Positions 16,162-24,829 of a stretch of DNA of 36,125 bases are shown piece by piece. Both the position numbers and the translations under genes were made by a program. The stretch is taken from positions 1-36,125 of the forward strand of contig JAOUBY010000018.1 in the NCBI GenBank assembly GCA_029860045.1, in the 5' to 3' direction. The DNA is from Gammaproteobacteria bacterium. GTDB taxonomy: Bacteria; Pseudomonadota; Gammaproteobacteria; UBA9214. The notes beneath the pieces are model-generated. The model made no database searches. It was not told where the DNA came from and saw nothing but the letters and a program-made list of their open reading frames with translations. The first letter of the stretch is position 1. Every line of letters starts with the position of its first letter.

Positions 16162-17895
16162 TTAGCTGCCGGTTTTCTTTTTCTTCACCAATTTCTTCTT
16201 CTTTTTAGGTTTCTTCCCGACTTTTTTCTTTCTGACGGGCTGATCCAGCGGTGAAATATCGAGGCGTTGGCCGCATACCCGGGCCTTCCTGAGATCCTGG
16301 AACACATCCTTCGGCATGCCCATGGGCAGGTCGACCAGGCTGTATTCTGTATGAATGTCGACTCTACCGATGTACTGGGCATCCAGTCCGGCCTCATTGG
16401 CGATGGCACCGACGATGTTGCCGGGCTTGACCTTGTGCTGGTGTCCCACCTCGATACGAAAGCGTTGCATGCCTTCCTGGGTGGGCCGGCTCTGCGGCTT
16501 GCCCTTGCGCTCACCGTGTTTCTTGCGCTGTCCTGGTTCAGCCCTGGAGCGGGCCGGCTTCTTCTTTTCCGGTTGCAGCAACAACGCCCGGTCGCCGATG
16601 GAGAGCTTGGCCAGTGCCGCAGCAATCTCCAGTGCCGGCACATCGTGCTCCTGCTGGTACTGTTCCACTATGCCCTGCATGAAATCCAGTTCACCGGCGG
16701 CCAGCGTGTCGCTGATGCCCTGCTTGAACGCGGCGATGCGTTTGTTGTTGACCATCTCGGTTGATGGTAGCTCCAGCTGTTCGATCTTGTGTCGTGTCGC
16801 CTTTTCGATGGCGCCTAGCATGCGCCGTTCCCGGGGAGCGACAAACAGGATGGCATCACCCTTGCGCCCGGCGCGGCCGGTGCGACCGATGCGATGAATA
16901 TAGGCCTCGGTGTCATAGGGGATGTCGTAGTTAACCACGTGGCTGATGCGTTCCACATCCAGGCCGCGTGCGGCGACGTCGGTGGCAACCAGGATATCCA
17001 GTGAGCCCCGTTTCAGGCGCTCGACCATCTGCTCCCGTTGTTTTTGCGGCATATCGCCGTTCAACGCGGCGGCCGCGTAACCCCTGGCTTCCAGTCGTTC
17101 GGCCAGTTCCGTGGTGGCTATCTTGGTGCGCACAAACATGAGCAGGGCATCGAAGGGCTCTACCTCCAGGATTCGGGTCAGCGCATCCAGCTTGTGCAGG
17201 CCACTGACCAGCCAGTAGCGCTGGCGGATGGTAGCGGCGGTGGCGGTGCGGGTCTTGATGGCAATTTCTTGCGGTTTATCCAGATGACGTCGCGCGATGC
17301 GCTGGATCTCTTTCGGCATGGTCGCGGAGAACAGCGCCATCTGGCGTTGCTCCGGCAGCTGCTCCAGCACCCACTCGACGTCGTCGATGAAACCCATGCG
17401 CAGCATTTCATCTGCCTCGTCCAGGACCAGCGCCTGTAGGGCATCCAGCTTGAGCGTTCCCTTGCGCATGTGGTCCATCACCCGGCCCGGGGTGCCAACA
17501 ACCACATGCACGCCGCGTTTCAGTTGCCGTATCTGCCCGGAATAATCCTGACCGCCATAGACTGGCAGCACGTGAAAACCCTTGATGTGGGAGGCATAAC
17601 GCTGAAAGGCCTCGGCCACCTGGATCGCCAGTTCGCGGGTAGGCGTGAGCACCATTACCTGTACCTGCTTGCGGCTGATGTCGAGACGCGACAGCAGGGG
17701 CAGGGCAAAGGCGGCGGTCTTGCCGGTGCCGGTGGGGGCATGTCCCAGCAGGTCCAGTCCCTTCAGCAGATGGGGAATCGCCTGGGCCTGGATCGGGGAG
17801 GGGGTTTCATAGCCGACCTCGTCGAGCACGGTCAATAACGGGGTCGGCAGGTCCAGATCGCGGAAGCTGGGAGTGGCGGAATTGGTATCAGACAT
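16162..17895 (-). CDS. deaD: DEAD-box RNA helicase, DeaD/CsdA type
   Basis: Encodes 577 aa from the ATG at 17895, with AGGA about 8 nt upstream; the open frame extends far upstream but covers divergent yaiI. The Q motif (TPSPIQAQAIP), Walker A APTGTGKT (53-60), DEAD box (LVLDEADEML), SAT motif (LFSATMP) and motif VI (HRIGRTGRAGR) are present. The C-terminal RFRIEVGHQHKVKPGNIVGA domain is the RRM-like module of DeaD/DbpA, and the IGRVDIHTEYSLVDLP part matches DeaD. A Lys-rich tail (KKVGKKPKKKKKLVKKKK) follows. It unwinds RNA in ribosome assembly and cold adaptation. Divergent from yaiI. Confidence 0.95.
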   Translation of the reverse strand: MSDTNSATPSFRDLDLPTPLLTVLDEVGYETPSPIQAQAIPHLLKGLDLLGHAPTGTGKTAAFALPLLSRLDISRKQVQVMVLTPTRELAIQVAEAFQRYASHIKGFHVLPVYGGQDYSGQIRQLKRGVHVVVGTPGRVMDHMRKGTLKLDALQALVLDEADEMLRMGFIDDVEWVLEQLPEQRQMALFSATMPKEIQRIARRHLDKPQEIAIKTRTATAATIRQRYWLVSGLHKLDALTRILEVEPFDALLMFVRTKIATTELAERLEARGYAAAALNGDMPQKQREQMVERLKRGSLDILVATDVAARGLDVERISHVVNYDIPYDTEAYIHRIGRTGRAGRKGDAILFVAPRERRMLGAIEKATRHKIEQLELPSTEMVNNKRIAAFKQGISDTLAAGELDFMQGIVEQYQQEHDVPALEIAAALAKLSIGDRALLLQPEKKKPARSRAEPGQRKKHGERKGKPQSRPTQEGMQRFRIEVGHQHKVKPGNIVGAIANEAGLDAQYIGRVDIHTEYSLVDLPMGMPKDVFQDLRKARVCGQRLDISPLDQPVRKKKVGKKPKKKKKLVKKKKTGS

Positions 17896-17994
17896 CGGAG
17901 ATTCCTGTAAGGGGGAGAGGTGCGACCATGGGCGTGGACGGGCGGCGCAGTATAATGCCTGTCCAGTGATTACCATAGTCCAAAAGCGAAGATA

Positions 17995-18444
17995 ATGAAG
18001 CTGAAACAGATCTGGGTCGACGCCGACGCCTGTCCGAAGGTGATCAAGGATATCCTGTTTCGAGCCGCGGACCGGGTGGGCGTGCCGGTGACCCTGGTTG
18101 CCAACCAGCCCCTCCAGGTCCCTCGATCCCCGCATATCCGCTCCGTCCAGGTGGCGGCCGGTTTTGACGTGGCGGACAACCACATCGTGCAGCAGGCGAC
18201 GGCAGGGGACCTGGTGATCACGGCGGATATCCCGCTGGCAGCCGAGGTGGTCGCCAAGGGTTGCCTGGCCCTGAACCCGCGCGGCGAGCTCTATACCGAG
18301 GATAATATCCGCCAGCGCCTGAACATGCGGGACTTCATGGATACGCTGCGCAGCAGCGGGGTGGATACCGGGGGACCAGCGTCGCTCAGCCAGGCCGACC
18401 GCCAGTCCTTTGCCAACCAGCTGGACCGTTTGCTGGCCAGGTAG
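17995..18444 (+). CDS. yaiI: UPF0178 family protein YaiI
   Basis: Encodes 149 aa, a complete YaiI/YqxD domain. Family signatures include [15 protein letters not shown] at the N-terminus, the middle [28 protein letters not shown] block and [24 protein letters not shown]. The arrangement of Asp residues suggests a PIN-like/NYN nuclease relative, but no activity is established for this family as far as I know. It is divergent from deaD, with a 99-nt shared upstream region. Confidence 0.93.
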   Translation: MKLKQIWVDADACPKVIKDILFRAADRVGVPVTLVANQPLQVPRSPHIRSVQVAAGFDVADNHIVQQATAGDLVITADIPLAAEVVAKGCLALNPRGELYTEDNIRQRLNMRDFMDTLRSSGVDTGGPASLSQADRQSFANQLDRLLAR

Positions 18445-18595
18445 CTTTATGCGTCCAGACAGATTACCGATGCTGGCAGCGCAGTCTGTGTCGGGACTGT
18501 GAACTAACAGTGTGATTTGGGTCAAAGAAGACTTACAGCGCGTGCAATTATTCTTTGCATGGCAGAGTTGCATCTATTGAGGGTGAGGGAGTGAG

Positions 18596-21196
18596 ATGGA
18601 AGTAAGGCGTGCCACATACAGGGCAATCAAACACCTTCTTGTTAGCTTTTATATAACTGTCACTGTTGCCGGTTGTGGCGGTGGAGGTGGCGGCTCATCT
18701 ACTCCGCCGCCACCCGCCAGTTTCACCATAACCGGTGGCGTTATTGCTGCGGCCGGTAGTGTGGCTGACGGGGATGTGAATGATCCCAATGCTGCATTTA
18801 TCCCTAACAATACGATTGCGACTGCCCAGGATATCCCAAGTCCTGCCAGTGTCGGGGGGTATGTTAACCAGCCAGGCAGTGGAGATCCCGGGCGATCCCG
18901 GGCTGCAGGTGATGAGTCTGACCTGTACAGGATTTCCCTGCTTGCCAATCAGCAGATTACCCTCACCATTGGTGATATTTCGTCATCGAACGACCTGGAC
19001 CTTTTCCTGGCCGACCTTGATGGGAACGTGATAGCCAGCTCGGAAGGTGTTGGTAGTACAGAGACCATAATTTCACCGGCTAACGGCACCTTCTTTATTG
19101 AGGTCTGCGCGTTTGGCGGGGCGTCCAATTATGTGCTGACGGTTGGCCAGGACACGCTCGCACCCTCCAGCACTTTAAGTGTGCTGGATGACTTCGTCCC
19201 CGGTGAAATGGTGGTTCGATTCGATGATGCTTACCTTGCCAGGGCAAGCAATGCAGCAAGACTTTCTGTGCTGGCAAGCGCTGTTGGGTTGAGTAACAAG
19301 GCTGGAGCGCCGGGCCGTGAAATGTTGCTGGGTGCAGGCGACGCCGGACAAACTGCAAATGCAGCGCAGGCACTGGGTATAAGTCCCTCAAGCGAGCATT
19401 CATCCGTGCTTGTGCGGAATGCGAATATCGACTCCGGGAAGATTGAGACCATCAGGCTCATAAAGGCATTGAGGCAACGTCCTGATATTAAATATGCAGA
19501 TCTCAACTACATCATTCATCCCTTGCTAACACCGAATGATGGTTTCTATCCCCTTCAATGGCACTATCCACTGATCAACCTGCCCCAGGCGTGGGACATT
19601 ACAACGGGTGACAACAGCGTTGTCGTTGCAGTGATTGACTCGGGGGTAATACTGTCGCATCCAGACCTGCAAGGGCGGTTGGTGCAGGGTTATGACTTCG
19701 TTCTTGACCCGGTCAGTGCCGCGGATGGTGATGGGATCGACAATAACCCGGATGATCCTGGCAGTCCGGTCTTCCACGGGACGCATGTTGCGGGAACCGT
19801 TGGGGCAGCAACCAACAACGGGTCTGGTGTGTCCGGTGTCAGCTGGGGTGCCTCGATCATGCCGCTGCGCGCGCTTGGGGGCCAGAGCGGTACCAGTTAC
19901 GATGTCATGCAGGCTGTGCGCTATGCTGCCGGCCTGGACAATGACTCCGGCACGATTCCCGCGCAGAAGGCCGATGTCATTAACCTGAGCCTTGGTGGAT
20001 ATGGTTTCTCGCTGGCAGAGCAGGATTTAGTCACGCAAGCGAGAAATGCGGGGGTAATTATCGTGGCGGCAGCAGGAAATGATGACATTGATACGCCGTT
20101 CTATCCTGCATCCTATGACGGTGTTGTCTCTGTGAGTGCGGTTGATATAAACAAGAATAAAGCACCCTATTCAAACTTCGGAACTGCTGTTGATGTGGCC
20201 GCCCCGGGTGGAAACAGTTCCCGGGATATTAATGGTGACGGAAACCCTGATGGGGTGTTGAGCGCTGCTGGCGATGCTACCCCGGGTGGCATCCAGGCGA
20301 GTTATAGATTCCTGAACGGTACATCAATGGCAACACCGCACGTTGCAGGCGTGGCGGCCCTGATGAAGACAGTGAATCCTGCCTTAACCCCGACCATCTT
20401 TGATAACTTGCTGGTGACCGGGCAATTGGCTGAGGATCTTGGGCAGGCGGGGCGCGATGATATTTACGGTTATGGCCTTATTGACGCCCATAAAGCAGTG
20501 GTTGCGGCGGGCGGGGCGGATGTTGCACCTGTGCTGGTGGCATCACCCGCGGCGCTTAACTACGGGGCCGTGATTACGGGCTTGTCATTGACCCTTGGAA
20601 ACGGGGGAGGGGGCGCCCTGACAATTAATGCGCCGACTGATGATGCCTCGTGGCTGGTTGTAACCGAGGATAATGTTGATGCGGATAAAAACGGCACCTA
20701 TGTCGTTTCGGTTGATCGTGGTGGACTCGGGGATGGCACCTATGCGGCAACAATTACCGTCACATCCTCTGCCAATACTGTTTTCGTACCTGTGGTTATG
20801 CAGGTCAGTAGTGCCGCAGCACCTGCCAATGCGGGCTTCCAGTATATTATTCTGATTGATCCAGGTACCGGGGATACGGTAGACGGGGTTGCGGCAAGTG
20901 CAGTGAATGGTCGGTACGCCTACAGCTTTACCGGGATACCCGCGGGTACCTACACGGTCTTCTCGGGCAGTGACAGTAATAATGACGGTTTCATTTGTGA
21001 CGCAGGCGAGTCATGCGGCTCGTTTCTTACCCTTTCACAGCCAACTGAAATCAACCTGGGTGAGAACCTGTCATTGAATGACTTCCCGACTTCCTATGTG
21101 GCCGGTTTCACCGGGCAATCAGTTGAATCAGGCGGAACGACCGTGCAACCTTACAGAAGGCCTGATCTAAACAGTGCGCTGCGTCAGCTGCAATAA
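18596..21196 (+). CDS. Subtilisin-like (S8) serine protease lipoprotein
   Basis: Encodes 866 aa, preceded by a GAGGGAGTGAG RBS. A hydrophobic segment ends in lipobox VAGC (Cys27) followed by Gly and Pro runs, so surface or periplasmic lipid anchoring is likely. In order: a PPC-like beta domain (about 105-182; ESDLYRISLLANQQITL, NDLDLFLAD), a propeptide-like part (about 195-308), and the S8 domain with Asp348 (VIDSGVILSHPDL), His394 (HGTHVAGTVG) and Ser577 (NGTSMATPHVAG). A beta-rich C-terminal part (about 640-866) includes a BACON-like stretch and a DSNNDGFICDAGESCG loop. All catalytic residues are intact. A PrcB-like lipoprotein gene begins 1 nt after the stop. Confidence 0.93.
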   Translation: MEVRRATYRAIKHLLVSFYITVTVAGCGGGGGGSSTPPPPASFTITGGVIAAAGSVADGDVNDPNAAFIPNNTIATAQDIPSPASVGGYVNQPGSGDPGRSRAAGDESDLYRISLLANQQITLTIGDISSSNDLDLFLADLDGNVIASSEGVGSTETIISPANGTFFIEVCAFGGASNYVLTVGQDTLAPSSTLSVLDDFVPGEMVVRFDDAYLARASNAARLSVLASAVGLSNKAGAPGREMLLGAGDAGQTANAAQALGISPSSEHSSVLVRNANIDSGKIETIRLIKALRQRPDIKYADLNYIIHPLLTPNDGFYPLQWHYPLINLPQAWDITTGDNSVVVAVIDSGVILSHPDLQGRLVQGYDFVLDPVSAADGDGIDNNPDDPGSPVFHGTHVAGTVGAATNNGSGVSGVSWGASIMPLRALGGQSGTSYDVMQAVRYAAGLDNDSGTIPAQKADVINLSLGGYGFSLAEQDLVTQARNAGVIIVAAAGNDDIDTPFYPASYDGVVSVSAVDINKNKAPYSNFGTAVDVAAPGGNSSRDINGDGNPDGVLSAAGDATPGGIQASYRFLNGTSMATPHVAGVAALMKTVNPALTPTIFDNLLVTGQLAEDLGQAGRDDIYGYGLIDAHKAVVAAGGADVAPVLVASPAALNYGAVITGLSLTLGNGGGGALTINAPTDDASWLVVTEDNVDADKNGTYVVSVDRGGLGDGTYAATITVTSSANTVFVPVVMQVSSAAAPANAGFQYIILIDPGTGDTVDGVAASAVNGRYAYSFTGIPAGTYTVFSGSDSNNDGFICDAGESCGSFLTLSQPTEINLGENLSLNDFPTSYVAGFTGQSVESGGTTVQPYRRPDLNSALRQLQ

Positions 21197-21197
21197 C

Positions 21198-21710
21198 ATG
21201 GGCAGGCTATGGCTGTGCCTGCTGTTGCTGCTGGTGTCTGCATGCAAAACAGATGCTGTGCAGGAGCCGGCCGCTGCAGTGGTTAAGGCGACGTTGCTGG
21301 CCCAGAGCAGTTTCTGCCAGGCAGAAAGTACAGCACCGTTCATGCGGCTGCTTACGGACGACGTTGCGTATAAGTCGGTATACAGCCAGGCAAGAGCAAG
21401 TGTCCCGGGCAATACGGATTCCCCGCCAGCCGTAGACTTTGCGCGCTTTAGCGTAATCGCTGTTTATATGGGAAGGCGCCGAACCTCTGGCTATCAGCTC
21501 GGGCTGGCTTCTCAATCGGCAAGGGTTGGAGAGAACAAAAACCTGCACCTGCTGGTTTCCTGGAGTGAGCCCCCTGCCGGAACATTGCTGGCGCAGGTAA
21601 TGACCAGCCCCTGCATGCTGGTAACAATACAAAAAGGCAGCTACTCCGGCATTCGGGTGATTGATGAACAGGGAAACGTGCGCATCACTGGGAATACGGG
21701 CCGGGAATGA
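21198..21710 (+). CDS. PrcB-like lipoprotein paired with the S8 protease
   Basis: Encodes 170 aa from ATG 21198, 1 nt after the protease stop, implying translational coupling. MGRLWLCLLLLLVSAC is a lipoprotein signal with lipid Cys16. The mature part has FARFSVIAVYMGRRRTSGYQLGL, then LLVSWSEPPAGTLLAQVMTSPCMLVTIQK, a pattern I recognise as the PrcB C-terminal domain. In Treponema denticola PrcB is a lipoprotein subunit of dentilisin, a complex built on the subtilisin-like lipoprotein PrtP. Here it may chaperone or stabilise the S8 protease. The domain call is by pattern, not by search. Confidence 0.75.
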   Translation: MGRLWLCLLLLLVSACKTDAVQEPAAAVVKATLLAQSSFCQAESTAPFMRLLTDDVAYKSVYSQARASVPGNTDSPPAVDFARFSVIAVYMGRRRTSGYQLGLASQSARVGENKNLHLLVSWSEPPAGTLLAQVMTSPCMLVTIQKGSYSGIRVIDEQGNVRITGNTGRE

Positions 21711-21748
21711 TGCATGTTGCAGATCCCCGGCAACGAGGCGGTTAGTAT

Positions 21749-22363
21749 TTACCCCGGCCTGAATACCGGCACCAGCCGAGGCAAATCCTGTTGTAAAAAA
21801 CGGGCATCTGTTGAGAACAGGTCATAGTCATCAAGTTCGTCCAGAGAGACCATGCGCATACGTGTAATCTCCGGAGAACTGCCACCGGCCAGTCCTTCGC
21901 GCACAGCTGAAAATCCTGCTGCGGGTTTGCACATGAAATAGAAAGTCAGTCGGTAGGGGCCGGGTTCCTCATCCACGTAAGGGACGGCATCTACACGCAG
22001 CAGATGAATGTCGACGACCTCGAACCCGAGTTCCTCGCAGATTTCACGCCTCAAGGTTGCCTCCAGCACATCATCGGGTGACGCCTCGCTGCGTGGCAAG
22101 GTGGGATCGCCAGGAATGGAGTCCATTGATCCACCGGGCAGGCCCCAGGCACCTCGGCGACGGTAGCTGTGCTCAACCAGCAGGACGCGCGCGGGAGTTA
22201 CGGTATCATCCACCATGACGGCAACGGCGCCCAGCACCCAGCTGCGTGTCAGTATCCTCTTTAGAAAGCCGGCAAGGCGGGGCGGAAATCTCCGCCATAG
22301 CGCGAGTAATGTACGATGCAGGCCTGCCTGATGCTCGATGTACTGTACGATCCGTGTAAACAT
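21749..22363 (-). CDS. Nudix hydrolase
   Basis: Encodes 204 aa. The catalytic helix RREICEELGFEV is intact and the GLPGGSMD entry to the Nudix box is present. The spacing between them is longer than the consensus by about 13 residues (SIPGDPTLPRSEA region), a loop inserted in the box. A 45-residue helical, basic N-terminal extension precedes the fold. Nudix enzymes hydrolyse nucleoside diphosphates linked to other groups; the substrate cannot be told. Convergent with the PrcB-like gene, 38 nt apart. Confidence 0.85.
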   Translation of the reverse strand: MFTRIVQYIEHQAGLHRTLLALWRRFPPRLAGFLKRILTRSWVLGAVAVMVDDTVTPARVLLVEHSYRRRGAWGLPGGSMDSIPGDPTLPRSEASPDDVLEATLRREICEELGFEVVDIHLLRVDAVPYVDEEPGPYRLTFYFMCKPAAGFSAVREGLAGGSSPEITRMRMVSLDELDDYDLFSTDARFLQQDLPRLVPVFRPG

Positions 22364-22449
22364 GTGTGCCCCGACAAACCTGTCAGTGAATTATTTCCTA
22401 TACTGAATCGAATGTAGCAGACTTTCCAGCAGACAACAGGTGAAGCAGC

Positions 22450-22959
22450 ATGAAGTCATCATTCGCAGTAGCAATTATTACGACGTTCGCACTATTGTCC
22501 CTGGCCCTGCCAGTGCTGGGCCAGCCCCGGGTAGCGGACAGTGCCCCAGCATCTGCATCCGGTTTGCCAGTCGGGGTTATTGTGATGTGGAGTGGTTCGC
22601 TCGATTCGATTCCTGCCGGATGGTCGCTTTGCGACGGCCGTGACGGCACACCGGATCTGAGCAACCGTTTTGTACTCGGTGCAGGCGCTGATGAGTACCT
22701 GGGTAACATCGGCGGTTCGCGCACCCACCAGCACCGGACCCGGGACCACATTCACCAGATAGACCCGCCTGCCTTGCGCCTGCACCCGGCCTATGGATAT
22801 TCCGGTTATGGTGGTGCGGGCGCACGTGAGCGTTACTACACGATTCGGGAGCAGACTCTGGATATGCGTCCGTTTAAATCGGGTCCGACAACTGCCAAGC
22901 CGGACTCAGTGCAGCATCTGCCTCCCTATTACAAGATTGCCTTCATCATGAAACTTTGA
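22450..22959 (+). CDS. Exported protein with phage tail-collar-like domain
   Basis: Encodes 169 aa. A signal peptide (MKSSFAVAIITTFALLSLAL, cleavage near residue 24) precedes PVGVIVMWSGSLDSIPAGWSLCDGRDGTPDLSNRFVLGAG, the hallmark of collar-domain/microcystin-dependent (MdpB-like) proteins, and ends with LPPYYKIAFIMKL as those proteins do. A His-rich core (SRTHQHRTRDHIHQ) could bind metal, as in tail-fibre tips. No phage genes are nearby, so this is a stand-alone secreted member with unknown function. Divergent from the Nudix gene. Confidence 0.85.
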   Translation: MKSSFAVAIITTFALLSLALPVLGQPRVADSAPASASGLPVGVIVMWSGSLDSIPAGWSLCDGRDGTPDLSNRFVLGAGADEYLGNIGGSRTHQHRTRDHIHQIDPPALRLHPAYGYSGYGGAGARERYYTIREQTLDMRPFKSGPTTAKPDSVQHLPPYYKIAFIMKL

Positions 22960-22990
22960 GCGGGATATCCATGTGCCGTGTGGTAGTCAT

Positions 22991-23608
22991 TTATTGGTTG
23001 TTACGCAACTGCAGATAAATTACCACATGCGTAATGATGTACAGCGGTACGATAATGGTCGGCACCAGGCTGAGTGGTAACAGTGCCATTGCGTCGGTAT
23101 TCACGGTGCCACCCAGGTAGATGCTGCGCAGTGACGTTCCGACCACGACAGCGACAATAAAATCCAGCAGTCCAAAAGTGTTCCAGCTCCACAGTGCCTG
23201 ACGTGACACCGTTTTTCCCTTCAACAGGGCCGTGCCGATGACCATGGCGCCTGCTGCTGCCAGCATGTCACCCATGCCCGCCAGCCAGGCAAACAGGCCT
23301 GGCAGTATGTTGTGCGCATACAGGAACAGGAATCCCATCCCGACCATGCGCCAGCTGTGCAGGATGACCAGTATGCCGGTATCAATGGAGAGAACCCGGG
23401 TACGGAACGCTTCATTGCCACGGTAGGCAATCGCAAACACTGCAATTGGCAACAGGATCATTGCGGGCATCAGCAGGCGTAACAGTCCATCACCATGTGC
23501 CAGCAAGCCGCTGGCGCTGAGCAGCACAGCGCCAAGCAGCCAGGCGATAACCAGCATTGATGCGCCACGCAGGCGGCATTCACAGTGTTGCAGGGAGAGT
23601 GTCGTCAT
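22991..23608 (-). CDS. Hypothetical integral membrane protein
   Basis: Encodes 205 aa from ATG 23608, with GAGGTG 7 nt upstream; a GTG immediately before (23611) is an alternative. Six hydrophobic segments are visible (for example MLVIAWLLGAVLLSASGLLA and LVPTIIVPLYIITHVVIYL). RVLSIDTGILVILHSWRMVGMGFLFLYAHNILPG is the most distinctive conserved-looking stretch. No family name is recognised. It sits 24 nt downstream of the GST gene, so the two probably form an operon controlled from the HxlR-GST promoter region. Confidence 0.78.
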   Translation of the reverse strand: MTTLSLQHCECRLRGASMLVIAWLLGAVLLSASGLLAHGDGLLRLLMPAMILLPIAVFAIAYRGNEAFRTRVLSIDTGILVILHSWRMVGMGFLFLYAHNILPGLFAWLAGMGDMLAAAGAMVIGTALLKGKTVSRQALWSWNTFGLLDFIVAVVVGTSLRSIYLGGTVNTDAMALLPLSLVPTIIVPLYIITHVVIYLQLRNNQ

Positions 23609-23632
23609 CACTATTCACCTCGTTGTTTGCGG

Positions 23633-24226
23633 TTAAACGGGTTGCGTGGCGCGCTGGTACGCAGGCCGTGCTGTCACGCGTTCCACATAGTTTTTCAATG
23701 CAGAAAAGGATTCAAGTTGCTCGGGCAACCAGGTCAGGGTGGTGCCGAGCAGGATGTCCGCACAGCTGAAATGCTCACCGAGCAGATAACCGTCATGGTC
23801 GAGTTCCTTTGTCAGCACGCGTAGCACGCGCTGGTGTTGTTTCTTTGCGAAGCCGACGATGTCGGGTACCCGGTGTTTCTCCGGCAGGATGCCTGTATGC
23901 ATCAGGATCTCGAAGGCCGGTGGCTCGAGCGTGCCGGGCGTGAAGAACATCCACTGCTCGTAGCGGGCGCGTTGTGCGCTTTGCATCGACGGGGCCAGCT
24001 GTTTATCCGGGAAGCGATCAGCCAGCCAATGGCAGATGGCGCCGGACTCAATCATCGTGTCCTTGTCGATACGCATCGCCGGCACGCTGCCAAGCGGATG
24101 CGCCGGGTTATGTTCGCCGCCAAACAAGTCAACCGGTCGCAGGGTGTAGGGGATGCCCAGTTCTTCCAGTAGCCAGCGTGGCCGGCTGGAGCGTGTTTGC
24201 GGGGTGTAAAACAGTTCGATTTCCAT
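23633..24226 (-). CDS. Glutathione S-transferase family protein
   Basis: Encodes 197 aa. The N-terminal thioredoxin-like domain starts MEIELFYTPQTRSSRPRW and carries the glutathione-binding segments VPAMRID (cis-Pro) and MIESGAICHWLADRF. The C-terminal helical domain includes SCADILLGTTLTWLPE. It would conjugate or reduce electrophilic compounds using glutathione. It is divergent from an HxlR-type regulator across 129 nt carrying palindromes, and probably co-transcribed with the downstream membrane protein. Confidence 0.92.
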   Translation of the reverse strand: MEIELFYTPQTRSSRPRWLLEELGIPYTLRPVDLFGGEHNPAHPLGSVPAMRIDKDTMIESGAICHWLADRFPDKQLAPSMQSAQRARYEQWMFFTPGTLEPPAFEILMHTGILPEKHRVPDIVGFAKKQHQRVLRVLTKELDHDGYLLGEHFSCADILLGTTLTWLPEQLESFSALKNYVERVTARPAYQRATQPV

Positions 24227-24243
24227 TGCCTGTCCTCTTTTTA

Positions 24244-24266
24244 GTTACTTTAAAAAAGCAAGTAAC
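24244..24266. promoter_or_regulatory. Operator-like inverted repeat, GST-proximal
   Basis: GTTACTT (24244-24250) and AAGTAAC (24260-24266) are perfect 7-bp inverted arms just upstream of the GST start. They share the AAGTAAC half-site with the palindrome at 24284. Confidence 0.6.
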
Positions 24267-24271
24267 CAGAT

Positions 24272-24318
24272 CCTAGCCTAGTAACTTGTAATTTACAAGT
24301 AACAATATAAATGCTAGG
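24272..24318. promoter_or_regulatory. Nested operator between GST and HxlR genes
   Basis: ACTTGTAA-t-TTACAAGT (24284-24300) is a perfect 8-bp-arm palindrome, extended on the right by AAC. It is nested within the outer inverted pair CCTAGC (24272-24277) and GCTAGG (24313-24318). The divergent HxlR-family gene is the obvious candidate for the protein that binds here. Confidence 0.7.
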
Positions 24319-24355
24319 CTAACCTCATGAATAAAAGTAGGAAACCTGGCAGAAA

Positions 24356-24718
24356 ATGGGCGTGAATGACCGTTCGCGTTGCCCGGTGGCCTGTACCCTG
24401 GACCTGCTCGGGGACAAGTGGACGCTACTGGTGGTACGTGACCTGCTGCTCGGCAAGACGACCTATACCGAGTTCCAGAACTCGCCGGAAGGGGTGCCCA
24501 CCAATATTCTTGCGGAACGCCTGAAACGCCTGCAGGCGGCGGGTGTGGTCGCGCGGGAAAAATACCAGGAGCGCCCGGTGCGCTATGCCTATCAGCTGAC
24601 TGACAAGGGTCGTGACCTGGCGCCGGTACTGTCTGCCATGGTCGACTGGGGTAATCGCTACGTCGAAGGTACCATCCCGCGTGAAGCCATCGAGGCCATG
24701 ATGAAGCAGGGGCGTTAA
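24356..24718 (+). CDS. HxlR-family transcriptional regulator
   Basis: Encodes 120 aa, a full HxlR winged-helix domain: CPVACTLDLLGDKWTLLVVRDLLLGKTTYTEF, GVPTNILAERLKRLQAAGVV, and the wing with RYAYQLTDKGRDLAPVL. Cys9 and Cys13 lie at the N-terminus, where HxlR-type sensors of reactive carbonyl or oxidative stress (for example HypR and YodB) have their redox Cys. It is divergent from the GST gene, so regulation of GST and itself by binding the intergenic palindromes is the natural inference. A GTG at 24362 is an alternative start. Confidence 0.92.
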   Translation: MGVNDRSRCPVACTLDLLGDKWTLLVVRDLLLGKTTYTEFQNSPEGVPTNILAERLKRLQAAGVVAREKYQERPVRYAYQLTDKGRDLAPVLSAMVDWGNRYVEGTIPREAIEAMMKQGR

Positions 24719-24744
24719 GCGTTCTGACTCCGGCATGGAGAAAA

Positions 24745-24806
24745 TCGCGCCTGCAAGGCGCTCCTACAACACTCGATATTCCTGTAGGAGCGCCTTGCAG
24801 GCGCGA
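24745..24806. repeat. Paired REP element (REPIN-like)
   Basis: Perfect 24-bp inverted arms lie at 24745-24768 and 24783-24806 around a 14-nt centre. The arm core GTAGGAGCGCCTTGCAGG is the REP type familiar from Pseudomonas and Xanthomonadales. It lies in the convergent gap between the HxlR and yciK genes, and as RNA could act as a bidirectional transcript end. Confidence 0.9.
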
Positions 24807-24829
24807 TCTGCTCTACACCGATAAAACTA

